Part shown: positions 1 to 7,858 of the stretch, one piece after another
How the letters are laid out: every line of letters starts with the position of its first letter
Position numbering within the stretch: position 1 is the first letter of the stretch
NCBI GenBank assembly: GCA_025997755.1
Contig: BNVA01000024.1
Coordinates: forward strand, 1 to 17,168
Source: Spirochaetia bacterium
Lineage (GTDB): Bacteria; Spirochaetota; Spirochaetia; Treponematales; Breznakiellaceae
Length of the DNA: 17,168 nucleotides
Direction: 5' to 3'
The notes under the pieces: generated by a model
What the model was told of the DNA's origin: nothing
What the model saw: only the letters and a program-made list of their open reading frames with translations
Database searches by the model: none
Made by a program: the position numbers and the translations under genes

Positions 1-510
1 GATTACTCAGAAGCCATACGGTTAGACCCTGATGATGCTGTTGCTTTTCACAATCGTGGATTTGCCTATGATGAGAAAGGCGAATATGACAAAGCCATTG
101 CGGATTGCTCAGAAGCCATACGGTTAGACCCTGATGATGCTGTTGCTTTTAACAATCGTGGACTTGTCTATAATAATAAAGGCGAATATGACAAAGCCAT
201 TGCGGATTGCTCAGAAGCCATACGGCTGAAACCTGATTGTGCCGCGGCTTTTAACAATCGTGGACTTGTCTATAATAATAAAGGCGAATATGACAAAGCC
301 ATTGCGGATTGCTCAGAAGCCATACGGCTGAAACCTGATTGTGCCGAGGCTTTTCACAATCGAGGATTTGCCTATAATGAGAAAGGCGAATATGACAAAG
401 CCATTGCGGATTACTCAGAAGCCATACGGTTAGACCCTGATTTTGCCAAGACTTTTAACGATCGAGGCAACGCATACTATAATTTAAATCAATATGAAAA
501 GGCGCTTGAA
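1..510 (+). repeat. 102-bp tandem repeats encoding TPR units
   Basis: Units begin at 1, 103, 205, 307 and 409 with an exact 102-bp period (34 codons). They are nearly identical at DNA level, differing mainly in a few codons such as GATGATGCT versus GATTGTGCC. A diverged unit follows from 511. Such DNA identity suggests recent unit amplification, and copy number could change by recombination without breaking the frame. Confidence 0.9.
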
Positions 511-600
511 GATTTTAAAAGGGCGTTGCAGATAAACCCAGATTTGGAAGAAGCAAAGACCAAACGTGCAGAAATACTAAAGATTTTAGACAGAGGTTAA
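1..600 (+). CDS. TPR-repeat protein, 3' end
   Basis: The frame is open from base 1 to a TAA at 598-600 (199 residues); the 5' end lies outside the window. It consists of 34-residue tetratricopeptide units with the usual pattern: N-R-G at the start of helix A, G-x-Y-x-x-A-I-x-D in helix B and an A-I-R-L-x-P turn. Five units are nearly identical and a sixth (from about residue 171) has diverged, ending in a charged helix. TPR arrays form protein-binding superhelices, so a scaffold role is likely, but the partner and location cannot be told without the N-terminus. It converges on the Rpn-family gene, with 46 bases between the stops. The TPR assignment is firm; the function is unknown. Confidence 0.9.
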   Translation, partial: DYSEAIRLDPDDAVAFHNRGFAYDEKGEYDKAIADCSEAIRLDPDDAVAFNNRGLVYNNKGEYDKAIADCSEAIRLKPDCAAAFNNRGLVYNNKGEYDKAIADCSEAIRLKPDCAEAFHNRGFAYNEKGEYDKAIADYSEAIRLDPDFAKTFNDRGNAYYNLNQYEKALEDFKRALQINPDLEEAKTKRAEILKILDRG

Positions 601-646
601 TTTTCATCTGCCATATCACGCAAGGGCGCGTTCAACGGCTTTGTTA

Positions 647-1501
647 TCAAATATCACCGTACTGGTTAAGGATTTCGTCCGGTGATTTCCCGCTTTTTAA
701 TAGAGCGAGTAATTCTTTCTGCCCTTCACGCATACCCTCCTCTCTCCCTTCCCACTTTGCCGTAGCAATTTGACTTTGAGTGTCTAGGATGTACTTTTCG
801 CGGCTGCGTAGCCATGCGCGTTCTTCTTCATCTTTGCTAATTGATATTAAAACTTCACTTGCCATTTCGATGCCTTCCTCAATTTCTAGGATTTTATTTA
901 TCGTTTGACGTTTAGACACGTCTGTTATGTAGCGTAAAAATACTGCCCAATGTTCGGCAGCGGTCATTTGATCAACAGGTTTAACAACTATTTTTTCTAG
1001 TTTGCCTAACTCAATGGTGATTATTTTGGTTCTACCGCCTAACGATACTTTTGTTTTGGGATCATAGTATTCAAAGGTGTGCAGTATTTCATCATCAGTA
1101 AAAAAAGATTTATTTACTAAAAATGATATTTGATAGGCTGGTTTTAAGTCGCTGTATTTTTTATCTTCTCCTCGAATATCCTGCCCTATAAATAATTTTC
1201 CGGCATGGAATTCTAAGCGTACAGGCTCGAAGATGTCGGGGTTAAGTGTCATTTCTACATTTATCAATTCGCCATCTTCGGCTTTGCAGTTTATGTCAAA
1301 ACGGATTTGCCGGTCGCGGAGGTTATCAATAGTTGGCTCATTTGCTGCTATCGTAACGGCAGTCAACTTGCGTCCTATAAACACCGACAGTAACATTGAT
1401 AAGGCACCGCGGGATTCCGGTCGGTCTTTGGTGAAAACTGCCTTGAACACATTGTCCATGCAAATATCTATAATGTCATCACTGGTATCAAACTGAACCA
1501 C
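647..1501 (-). CDS. Rpn/PD-(D/E)XK nuclease family transposase-like protein
   Basis: This 284-residue protein resembles the PD-(D/E)XK transposase family (Rpn-like), which is abundant in treponemes; family members are DNA endonucleases linked to recombination. The N-terminal block (D-x-V-F-K-x-x-F, residues 16-23), the nuclease core with Asp69 and Glu83 (N-V-E-M-T-L), and the C-terminal G-R-E-E-G-M-R-E-G-Q tail are visible. The residue two after Glu83, often Gln or Lys in the family, is Thr, so activity is uncertain. The start is a GTG at 1501 preceded by GAGG six bases upstream. It is monocistronic, with a possible promoter at 1522-1549, and converges on the TPR gene. Family assignment is good; mobility or activity is not shown. 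Confidence 0.8.
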   Translation of the reverse strand: MVQFDTSDDIIDICMDNVFKAVFTKDRPESRGALSMLLSVFIGRKLTAVTIAANEPTIDNLRDRQIRFDINCKAEDGELINVEMTLNPDIFEPVRLEFHAGKLFIGQDIRGEDKKYSDLKPAYQISFLVNKSFFTDDEILHTFEYYDPKTKVSLGGRTKIITIELGKLEKIVVKPVDQMTAAEHWAVFLRYITDVSKRQTINKILEIEEGIEMASEVLISISKDEEERAWLRSREKYILDTQSQIATAKWEGREEGMREGQKELLALLKSGKSPDEILNQYGDI

Positions 1502-1521
1502 TTTCTACCTCTTACAGGGTA

Positions 1522-1549
1522 AGTATATCACAAATTGGAAAAAGGTAAA
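1522..1549 (-). promoter_or_regulatory. candidate sigma-70-type promoter for the Rpn-family gene
   Basis: On the minus strand TTTACC (1549-1544) and TATACT (1527-1522) are 16 bases apart, about 20 bases upstream of the GTG start at 1501. The match is moderate and rests on consensus alone. Confidence 0.35.
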
Positions 1550-1611
1550 TGATACGCAGTGCCGCTATTTCAACTCTTAAAAAATAAAATTCCCTGATCC
1601 CTCACTATACG

Positions 1612-1621
1612 ACTGATCAGT
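1612..1621. promoter_or_regulatory. 10-bp perfect palindrome upstream of the WYL gene
   Basis: ACTGATCAGT is a perfect palindrome 17 bases upstream of the ATG at 1639, in the intergenic space between the divergent Rpn and WYL genes. It could be an operator for the adjacent WYL regulator (autoregulation), but a palindrome this short could occur by chance. Confidence 0.25.
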
Positions 1622-1638
1622 GTGTTATATTTATAAAT

Positions 1639-2616
1639 ATGAGCGGAAGGCAAAGTTTGAGGCGGATGTCGCTGCCTAGGATTTATTTTATCGACAGGAA
1701 GATTGCGGGCGGCGAGTTTCCGAACACGCAGGCGTTGGCGGAGGAATGGGAGACGAGTATATCCACGATTACCCGCGATATTGAATTTATGAAGACTCAG
1801 TTGGGCGCGCCGATTGAGTATAATGCGGGGCGGCGTGGTTATTACTACGCGGGACAGACTTACCGGCTTCCTGCGGGGTACACGACTGCGGAAGAGATGC
1901 TGGCGGTGGGTATGGCGAAAAATCTTCTTTCGCTTTACAAGAATACGCCGATTTTTGAGGCTGCAAGTCATCTTTTTGAGAGTATCACGGCTCCGATGAA
2001 TGCGGGGCGCGGGCAGTGGTACGAGGACAGGCTGATTGTACCGCCGTTTCCGTCCTCGCCGGTGCCGCTTGAGGCGTGGAATATGATTACTTCGGCAGTT
2101 CAGGAAAACAGGGTGTTGACGTTTGATTATTGCGGTGCGAAGGATGAGATTTACCAGAGGCGGCGTGTAGACCCGTATCAGCTTATTTTTAACACGGGGG
2201 TTTGGAATCTTTACGGTTTCTCGCACGAGAGGGGCGCTAAAAGGCTTTTTTCGCTGTTCCGCATGAAAAATATCGCGCTTTTAAAAGAAACTTTTACGTT
2301 GCCTGTGGATTTTGACTGGCGAAAAGATGTTGAAGGGAGCAATTTTGGGGTGTTTTCTTCCGGCGAAAAACAGCGTTTCCGTATCGCGTTCTTTGCGGGT
2401 GCATCGAAATGGGTGCGGGAGAGGCGGTGGGCAGACGATCAAACTATTGAAGAAATGCAAGACGGCGTTATAATTGAGTTTTCAAGCGGGCAGGCGGAGA
2501 AGATTTTGGGGTGGGTGCTTGGGTGCGGCGCAAACGCGAAGCCGCTTGAACCTGAAAGCCTTGTCGCAGATTGGAAGCGCACCGTAAGGGAGATGGTGAA
2601 ATTATCAGGGGAATGA
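1639..2616 (+). CDS. WYL-domain transcriptional regulator
   Basis: A 325-residue DNA-binding regulator. Residues about 12-70 form a DeoR-type helix-turn-helix (pattern S-I-S-T-I-T-R-D-I-E-F at 40-50, then the G-R-R-G-Y-Y-Y wing). Residues about 145-230 form a WYL domain with the W-N-L-Y-G-F core at 189-194 and basic residues K201-R208, which in the family bind nucleic-acid or nucleotide ligands. Length and domain order are typical. The ATG at 1639 has no clear ribosome site; an in-frame ATG at 1666 preceded by GAGGCGG may be the real start. The downstream gene begins 12 bases after the stop, so the two are probably one transcript and the regulator may control its neighbour. WYL regulators are often associated with defence or accessory loci; that role here is inference. 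Confidence 0.85.
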   Translation: MSGRQSLRRMSLPRIYFIDRKIAGGEFPNTQALAEEWETSISTITRDIEFMKTQLGAPIEYNAGRRGYYYAGQTYRLPAGYTTAEEMLAVGMAKNLLSLYKNTPIFEAASHLFESITAPMNAGRGQWYEDRLIVPPFPSSPVPLEAWNMITSAVQENRVLTFDYCGAKDEIYQRRRVDPYQLIFNTGVWNLYGFSHERGAKRLFSLFRMKNIALLKETFTLPVDFDWRKDVEGSNFGVFSSGEKQRFRIAFFAGASKWVRERRWADDQTIEEMQDGVIIEFSSGQAEKILGWVLGCGANAKPLEPESLVADWKRTVREMVKLSGE

Positions 2617-2628
2617 GGGGGAGGGAAA

Positions 2629-3672
2629 ATGTCGGCAAACGGTAATGGCAGTATCACGATAAGCCAATTACGAAAAAAAGCAAAAGATAACCCAAGAGTA
2701 TTTTTTGAAAACTACAACTGCAAAATTATTTACGCATCGGATGAAATAATTATTGCAATCCCGCTTGATTGGGAGTGCGCGGTTTTCTTTAATTCATTCA
2801 ACTGCGGCGGCGAGGGCGCAAGGTGGTGTATCGGCAGCAACGCTACGAGCTATTATTGGAATGACAATCTACTAGATGACCATATATTTTTATTCGTATA
2901 TTTTGTAGAGAAACATAAAACACTTGGAAGAAAAGTAATGATAAAGGTTTATACCGATCCTGACAGAGAATACGATTTGTATTTTAATATATATCTGCAA
3001 GATGATACTATTTTTATGGATGGTTCCATTACCTCTGATGATATTATTAATAATTTTTTTAGGACTGCTTTTGAGATCGACGATAAAGTAAAAAAACTTT
3101 CTGAAATGGAATTGAGTTACTATAAATTATGGGTTAAAGAAAGGAAAAAAGGTTTTATTTTCGGTACAGTATTATTCGACGAACTTGGGATAACGGATAG
3201 TCTTAATGAACTAATAAAAAAAACCAATGTGTTGATGTCAATAAGTGAAATTATAGTTAATGAAGTATTTTCATTCGACATTGCGAAAGTCAAATGGACT
3301 GAAATGGAAGATTTATTTTGTACTATCTATAAGTATGTTGATACTATTGAAGAAGATAATGAATTAACTGTAGAGGAATGGAAAGATTTTATTTATACAG
3401 CAAGTCAAATTGAAAAGAAAGGAACTAAATATGACATGGAAGAACTGGATTATGAACTTAGTAAAACATCTGTTAATTGGTGGCGTCAAATACAAGACCG
3501 CAATGATTTGACAGAGTTTTCATCAAGCGAAATACAAAAAGTACTTAATTATTATCGTTCTCTATTAGACTACGCAATACATAAAGATGCGTCTACCTTA
3601 AAAACTTTTCTTTGTGAAATAATTGTTAAAATAGAAACGGAATGTAGCAATAAGAATATTAAGTTACTTTGA
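2629..3672 (+). CDS. unrecognised 347-residue protein downstream of the WYL regulator
   Basis: I do not recognise a named family. The ATG has a strong ribosome site (GGAGGG four bases upstream) and lies 12 bases after the WYL gene, so it is likely cotranscribed. No signal peptide or membrane segment is visible, suggesting a cytoplasmic protein. Residues about 30-130 look like a small beta-rich domain with a G-A-R-W-C-I-G-S motif (63-70) followed by Y-Y-W and a V-M-I-K-V-Y-T-D strand; this resembles the R/K-W-C-x-x-S motif seen in some phage and mobile-element proteins, but that link is from memory. The rest is charged and helical (Glu, Lys, Asp rich). Composition is far more AT-rich than the WYL gene, especially after about 2850, which suggests separate origin. 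Confidence 0.75.
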   Translation: MSANGNGSITISQLRKKAKDNPRVFFENYNCKIIYASDEIIIAIPLDWECAVFFNSFNCGGEGARWCIGSNATSYYWNDNLLDDHIFLFVYFVEKHKTLGRKVMIKVYTDPDREYDLYFNIYLQDDTIFMDGSITSDDIINNFFRTAFEIDDKVKKLSEMELSYYKLWVKERKKGFIFGTVLFDELGITDSLNELIKKTNVLMSISEIIVNEVFSFDIAKVKWTEMEDLFCTIYKYVDTIEEDNELTVEEWKDFIYTASQIEKKGTKYDMEELDYELSKTSVNWWRQIQDRNDLTEFSSSEIQKVLNYYRSLLDYAIHKDASTLKTFLCEIIVKIETECSNKNIKLL

Positions 3673-3692
3673 GAAAAACTATATACCTCACT

Positions 3693-4181
3693 TTAATCAG
3701 GAAGATAAAAGGGCGTTTTTCTGTTATTTGCAATTTTTTCTTTACGGGTGGTTTTGATTTTGAATTTTCTTATTACGCTGACCGCATTAGTATCATTCTT
3801 TTGAAAAATCAGTTGATTGCCGTCGCCAAGATGTACGAGAATTGCGTTTTTATCCGATTTTGCCGATGACCAATACCAAGTATTGCCCATACTCATAATA
3901 TTGGTTTTTACCAAATTATCATAAACCAATTTTAATTCAGTTACCGAAGGTAAATACCAATTTTTAAAATCGCCGCCCCTATAATTTTTTGCGGCTTTTA
4001 CGGCTTCGTCCCAAGAATATCCACCCAAAAGCCTGCTGACTTCAGAATAAGATTCTCCTTCAACAGCAAATATTATTCCGCCGCCGGGCCCTATATAACC
4101 AATCTTATAATTTTTGCTCTGTGGAAACAGAACTGTAACCACAAAAATTGTAAAAAAGAATGTCGTCGAAAGTTTCTTCAT
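3693..4181 (-). CDS. small secreted DUF1566-like protein
   Basis: A 162-residue protein with a clear N-terminal signal sequence (K-K-L, then hydrophobic residues 5-19, ending near F-P-Q-S), so it is exported. The mature part carries Y-I-G-P-G-G-G-I-I-F-A (29-39), W-Y-L-P-S-V-T-E-L-K-L-V-Y (about 75-87) and W-Y-W-S-S (about 102-106), the pattern of DUF1566/Lcl C-terminal-type domains common in treponeme surface proteins. Its function is not known; the domain family is usually extracytoplasmic. The basic tail after residue 140 is atypical. It starts 26 bases after the PAP2 stop and is probably read through from it; the ribosome site is weak. It converges on the 347-residue gene. Confidence 0.75.
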   Translation of the reverse strand: MKKLSTTFFFTIFVVTVLFPQSKNYKIGYIGPGGGIIFAVEGESYSEVSRLLGGYSWDEAVKAAKNYRGGDFKNWYLPSVTELKLVYDNLVKTNIMSMGNTWYWSSAKSDKNAILVHLGDGNQLIFQKNDTNAVSVIRKFKIKTTRKEKIANNRKTPFYLPD

Positions 4182-4207
4182 ATTTTACCATTCTTTTGTA
4201 TGCATCA

Positions 4208-5080
4208 TTATTCCTCATTTGCGCTTGGTAAAGAACCCGCCTTAAAACTCAGTGTACGTATTCGTTCGTAATTTGCATCAATCAACGATTTGAACACAAC
4301 AAAACAGGCTAACGAAATGACCGCGCCGCAGGTAACATCCGACAAAAAATGCATGCCAAGTACCAGACGGGAAAACATCGTGGTAAAGCCAAAAAGAAGG
4401 GCGAGGACGACAATAATCTTTGACCACTTCCTAGCTTTCTCACCTGCTCCAAAAATGCAGACAGGAATAAGGGAAACCCAAACACTCAGCATAGCGGAAA
4501 ACGAATGTCCAGATGGGAAAGATTTAAAGCTGTCAGATGCTGCTTTACCTTGCGGCAAGAACCACCGGGTAAACTGTGAATCGGGATCAGTCATAGTAAA
4601 AAACCGCTGCCTGCCCCAGTTCATTTTTACGTTGTCCAAAATCAATCTACCTGCAAACAGTACCAGCACCGCTATAATTCCGGCTTGTAAAACTTCGTGT
4701 GGATGTTTTTTTGCAAACGGCAGCACAACAAAAACAAGTGCGCAGAAAAATAACACTATAATCCATGGGTTACTCTTAATTACGTTTGGTAAATCATCCT
4801 GATCGTTGTATATACGAAAAACGGACACTGCGGAAACAAAAATTAGAATGAGTATGCCGGTTGGTTTTATATCTTTTCGTTTTGCAATAAATACAGCCCA
4901 CACCATTGCGGGAGCAATAAAAATTATCCCAATTTGCGGGAGCAAACCAATGACTGCAAATATAGCTCCAAAAGTACTTTGCGGATTGAAAAGCGCCTTG
5001 TCAATCCACAGATCCAAAAATGTAGCGCTGCCCAAAAAGGCTAAAAAAACAAGTGCGCCGATAAAAATTAATTTCCGCAT
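4208..5080 (-). CDS. PAP2-family membrane phosphatase
   Basis: A 290-residue integral membrane protein of the type 2 phosphatidic acid phosphatase family, which removes phosphate from lipid phosphates or isoprenoid pyrophosphates at the membrane. All three family motifs are present: K152-x6-R159 (with Phe where Pro is usual), P-S-G-H at 189-192, and S237-R238-x5-H244-x3-D248. Histidines 192 and 244 and Asp248 are the expected catalytic residues. About six or more hydrophobic segments are visible, the first at residues 3-22. It lies 21 bases after the ABC transporter ATPase stop and 26 before the DUF1566-like gene, suggesting cotranscription. The substrate cannot be told from sequence; undecaprenyl-pyrophosphate or phosphatidate are both possible. 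Confidence 0.9.
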   Translation of the reverse strand: MRKLIFIGALVFLAFLGSATFLDLWIDKALFNPQSTFGAIFAVIGLLPQIGIIFIAPAMVWAVFIAKRKDIKPTGILILIFVSAVSVFRIYNDQDDLPNVIKSNPWIIVLFFCALVFVVLPFAKKHPHEVLQAGIIAVLVLFAGRLILDNVKMNWGRQRFFTMTDPDSQFTRWFLPQGKAASDSFKSFPSGHSFSAMLSVWVSLIPVCIFGAGEKARKWSKIIVVLALLFGFTTMFSRLVLGMHFLSDVTCGAVISLACFVVFKSLIDANYERIRTLSFKAGSLPSANEE

Positions 5081-5101
5081 TATTTATACCTACAAAACAC
5101 T

Positions 5102-5881
5102 TTATACGCCGGCGCCTAAACCATCAAACTGGAAGATATTCAGGAAGCGGCGGGCGCGCTCGGTTGCAGGATCGGCAAAGAATTTTTCGGGGGCGTTTTC
5201 CTCGATAATCTCGCCTTCATCAATAAACACAACGCGGTCGGCGATAGCTTTGGCAAACTGCATTTCGTGGGTAACAATGATCATAGTCATGCCGCTTTTT
5301 GCAAGCTCAAGCATTACGTCTAACACTTCGCGCACCATTTCCGGATCAAGGGCGGCGGTAACCTCATCAAAGAGCATCAACTCAGGCTCCATAATCAGCG
5401 CCCTTATTATAGCGACTCTCTGTTTTTGTCCGCCGGAAAGCTGACGGGGAAAGGCATACGTTTTGCCGGAAAGTCCTATGCGTTTGAGCAGGGCGAATGC
5501 CGCAGCCTCCGCCTCTTTTCGCTCGCGCTTTTGCACTCGGAGCGGCCCCAGCAATATGTTTTCAAGCACGTTAAGGTGCGGGAAAAGCTCGTAGCTCTGA
5601 AAAACCATGCCGATTTTTTGCCGCACCAGCCGCCAATCAGTCTTTAAATATTCGTCACCGGCAAGCACATCGCCGTTCAAAATGATTCTGCCGCTTTGAA
5701 TGATCTCCAACCCGTTTAGACAGCGCAGCAGGGTACTCTTTCCGCAGCCCGACGGACCCAAAACCACAACGACCTCACGCCGTTTTATGCGCAAAGACAC
5801 ATTTTTTAGGACACTCGTTCCGTCAAAACTTTTGTTAAGATTTTCAATCTCAAGCAACACACCATCTTTATCGCTTGTCAT
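5102..5881 (-). CDS. polar amino-acid ABC transporter ATPase
   Basis: A 259-residue ATP-binding subunit of the GlnQ/HisP type that powers uptake through the two adjacent permeases at the cytoplasmic membrane. Walker A G-P-S-G-C-G-K-S-T (42-50), Q-loop V-F-Q-S-Y-E-L-F-P, signature L-S-G-G-Q-K-Q-R-V, Walker B L-M-L-F-D-E and switch histidine V-T-H-E-M are intact. The D-loop region reads D-E-V-T-A-A-L-D-P-E, with Val where the family has Pro. The ATG at 5881 overlaps the upstream permease stop as ATGA and has AGG nearby, so I prefer it to the GTG at 5890. No periplasmic binding protein lies in the window. The family is certain; the exact amino acid is not. Confidence 0.93.
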   Translation of the reverse strand: MTSDKDGVLLEIENLNKSFDGTSVLKNVSLRIKRREVVVVLGPSGCGKSTLLRCLNGLEIIQSGRIILNGDVLAGDEYLKTDWRLVRQKIGMVFQSYELFPHLNVLENILLGPLRVQKRERKEAEAAAFALLKRIGLSGKTYAFPRQLSGGQKQRVAIIRALIMEPELMLFDEVTAALDPEMVREVLDVMLELAKSGMTMIIVTHEMQFAKAIADRVVFIDEGEIIEENAPEKFFADPATERARRFLNIFQFDGLGAGV

Positions 5882-6546
5882 GCCTGCCACCTTTGTTCAA
5901 GCCGACGCGAAGCATAGCTTATCGGCGCACAAAGAATAAAATACAGGAAAAACACAAAAGCGTAAATCCACAATGCCGCGCTGGGACTGGTTAGGTAATT
6001 AGCCTCGATAATTTGTTGACCAACTTTCAACATCTCAACCACTCCGATCATTATAACGAGGGATGTGGTTTTTATCATACGTGTGGCAAGGTTTATAGCG
6101 CCCGGAATAAGCCGCCGTACTGCCTGAGGTATGATGATAAAACGGAAAACCTGAATTTCAGAAAGTCCCAGGGCATAGCCGCTTTCGTATTGATGTTTTT
6201 GCAGACTCGTTACCGCGCCCCTGACTATATCGCCCATCTCCGCAGTTCCCCACAGGGTAAAAACCAAAACCGACGCTGCCTCTCCGCTTAAATTCAAATG
6301 AATAGCGCGGGAAAGTCCAAAGTAAAAAATGAACAGCCACACCAGCACCGGAATTATGCGCATAGCTTCAAGGTAGAAACGGCAGAAAAAATAAATTACG
6401 GCATTGCGCCGCGTCATTATGATACCGTAGATGATTCCCAGAACCATAGACAAGGCTACGGAAATCAGGGCAATGCGGGCGCTTACAACAAGCCCAAGCA
6501 TAATGCGTTGTAAATTAACGCCTTCAAATATGACGCTAATTCCCAT
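5878..6546 (-). CDS. polar amino-acid ABC transporter permease (second)
   Basis: A 222-residue HisM/GlnP-type membrane permease with about five transmembrane segments. The cytoplasmic EAA loop that contacts the ATPase is clear: E-S-G-Y-A-L-G-L-S-E-I-Q-V-F-R-F-I-I-I-P. The C-terminus is basic. I chose the ATG at 6546 because it gives the family length and overlaps the preceding permease by 11 bases, indicating translational coupling; the frame is open further upstream to 6624 but that extension lies within the neighbour. Its stop overlaps the ATPase start by 4 bases. It pairs with the other permease as a heterodimer. Confidence 0.9.
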   Translation of the reverse strand: MGISVIFEGVNLQRIMLGLVVSARIALISVALSMVLGIIYGIIMTRRNAVIYFFCRFYLEAMRIIPVLVWLFIFYFGLSRAIHLNLSGEAASVLVFTLWGTAEMGDIVRGAVTSLQKHQYESGYALGLSEIQVFRFIIIPQAVRRLIPGAINLATRMIKTTSLVIMIGVVEMLKVGQQIIEANYLTSPSAALWIYAFVFFLYFILCAPISYASRRLEQRWQA

Positions 6547-7198
6547 AACCTGCAAAGCGTAACCTCTTTTCAATAAATCTGAACAAAAACGAAAGCGGCA
6601 GTAACAAGATAAGATACCCCGCAACCAGCATAAAAAGCGCCTCGTCCGTTTTGTAGTACATACCTATCAAATCCTTGGCTACCGATGTTAAATCGGCAAG
6701 CGCTATGATACTTACCACGCTTGTCTCTTTTAGCAAAAAGATGACATTTGCCCCTATGGCGGGTACGGCTATTGACAGAGCCTGAGGCAGCACAACGTAG
6801 CGGACAAGCTGCATACGCGAAAGCCCGATGGAAAGCCCCGACTCAACCTGCGCCTTTCCTATGGCTTCAAATCCGCCCCTAAACGCCTCCGCCATATAGC
6901 TGCCGCCAAGAAACGCCAAACCTATTACCGCACAGGCAAACGACGATAATTTTATCCCCAACTGCGGCAGCGCAAAGTACAGGAAAAAAAGTTGAATCAT
7001 AAGCGGCGTATTCCGCGAAAGCTCAATATAAACCGCCGCGATTTTGTTTGCCACGGGAATACGGTAATAACGGCTTACCGCACATAGAAAGCCAATTACA
7101 AGCGAAAGCAGCACGCCCCATAAACACAGCCGTAAAACAAGTCCCATAGCCGAGAAATAGAGCGGCACAAACCTAAGCATAAACCCTGTATCAAACAT
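6536..7198 (-). CDS. polar amino-acid ABC transporter permease (first)
   Basis: A 220-residue HisQ/HisM-type permease. It has an N-terminal hydrophobic segment (about 9-41), the family motif S-R-N-T-P-L-M-I-Q-L-F-F-L-Y, and an EAA loop E-S-G-L-S-I-G-L-S-R-M-Q-L-V-R-Y-V-V-L-P. Length is typical. The ATG at 7198 is preceded by AAGG about 10 bases upstream. It is the first gene of the permease-permease-ATPase set. Transport of a polar amino acid or opine is likely from the family; the binding protein that would set specificity is not in the window. Confidence 0.9.
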   Translation of the reverse strand: MFDTGFMLRFVPLYFSAMGLVLRLCLWGVLLSLVIGFLCAVSRYYRIPVANKIAAVYIELSRNTPLMIQLFFLYFALPQLGIKLSSFACAVIGLAFLGGSYMAEAFRGGFEAIGKAQVESGLSIGLSRMQLVRYVVLPQALSIAVPAIGANVIFLLKETSVVSIIALADLTSVAKDLIGMYYKTDEALFMLVAGYLILLLPLSFLFRFIEKRLRFAGYGN

Positions 7199-7273
7199 AC
7201 TATTACTACCTTATTACTAGGGAATATGTTAGTCAAGCACCTTTGAACTCGTCTAAACACCATCACGTTATGC

Positions 7274-7299
7274 GCATAGGCGCACTTATTGTATAATCT
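7274..7299. repeat. 26-bp direct repeat, copy A
   Basis: A 26-base sequence beginning GCATAGGCGCACTTATTG on the + strand is identical to 9681-9706 and in the same orientation. Here it spans the last codons and stop of the GyrI-like gene and the following spacer. In copy A the flanking bases extend it into a 5-bp stem (TGCGC/GCGCA at 7271-7284) which copy B lacks. Confidence 0.85.
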
Positions 7300-7837
7300 C
7301 TTTTCTGTAGATTATTTTTTTATTTGGAACATCATATATTTCCATTATCGGTGCATCTTTGTAGTTATTTGTTTTACAGAATTTGTCAATCGCGGGATAT
7401 ACTCTCATTATTCCAAACAAAACTGATACAGTACCTTTAAATGGGAATTCCGTAACAATGTAATTTTGTACCGGTAAAATCCTAATTGGATATTTTTGCA
7501 ATAGTTTTGAAATCAAAGTTTCTGTGCTGCTGCCGGTATTTTCTACAACACATCCAATCTCCGATCGCAATTTATCTTTATCTGTATTTTTGGGGTTATC
7601 ATAATAAATGCCAAAACCCTTGGTTGTTTCAATTTTGTAATTATCCAAAAGGTCATGATAGATTTTATCTGTTACACCCGCCGCCTTGCCATAATCACCG
7701 ACCATATTTTCATAGACTATAGTTTCGCCGCCTTGTTCCTCCACACGGACATTTATTTTACTAAATAATCCAAAGTATGCGCTTGTTACAATCAATACAA
7801 GTATTAAAACAACAATAATTATTGATACTGTTTTCAT
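7286..7837 (-). CDS. membrane-anchored GyrI-like domain protein
   Basis: A 183-residue protein with one N-terminal transmembrane segment (residues about 4-24) followed by a domain resembling the GyrI-like/AraC effector-binding fold: Y-E-N-M-V-G-D-Y, G-F-G-I-Y-Y-D-N-P, K-L-R-S-E-I-G-C-V-V, F-P-F-K-G-T-V and the terminal P-I-M-E-I-Y-D strand. Family members bind small hydrophobic molecules or act on gyrase; a membrane-tethered version would face the periplasm and act on something else. Start ATG at 7837 has AAAGGA nine bases upstream. It is 21 bases after the antitoxin-like gene. The stop codon lies inside the 26-bp repeat. The fold call is fairly good and the role unknown. Confidence 0.7.
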   Translation of the reverse strand: MKTVSIIIVVLILVLIVTSAYFGLFSKINVRVEEQGGETIVYENMVGDYGKAAGVTDKIYHDLLDNYKIETTKGFGIYYDNPKNTDKDKLRSEIGCVVENTGSSTETLISKLLQKYPIRILPVQNYIVTEFPFKGTVSVLFGIMRVYPAIDKFCKTNNYKDAPIMEIYDVPNKKIIYRKEIIQ

Positions 7838-7858
7838 AGAGGTTGTCCTTTATAATTT

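Noticed and set aside
1..510. CRISPR-like regular repeats
   Set aside because: The 102-bp period is exactly 34 codons with an open frame and TPR consensus; there are no variable spacers.
1570..2226. 218-codon minus-strand open frame opposite the WYL gene
   Set aside because: The protein is Arg/Pro-rich low-complexity with no recognisable domain, and the + strand gene is clearly real.
5882..5890. GTG at 5890 as ATPase start
   Set aside because: The ATG at 5881 has the ATGA overlap and better ribosome-site spacing.
7271..7284. Stem-loop TGCGC/GCGCA as a terminator after the GyrI-like gene
   Set aside because: The stem is only 5 bp and no T run follows on the minus strand.
7291..7298. TATAAT on the + strand inside the 26-bp repeat, like a promoter -10 box
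   Set aside because: It would read antisense into the GyrI-like gene, has no good -35 at the right distance and is explained by the coding sequence and repeat.
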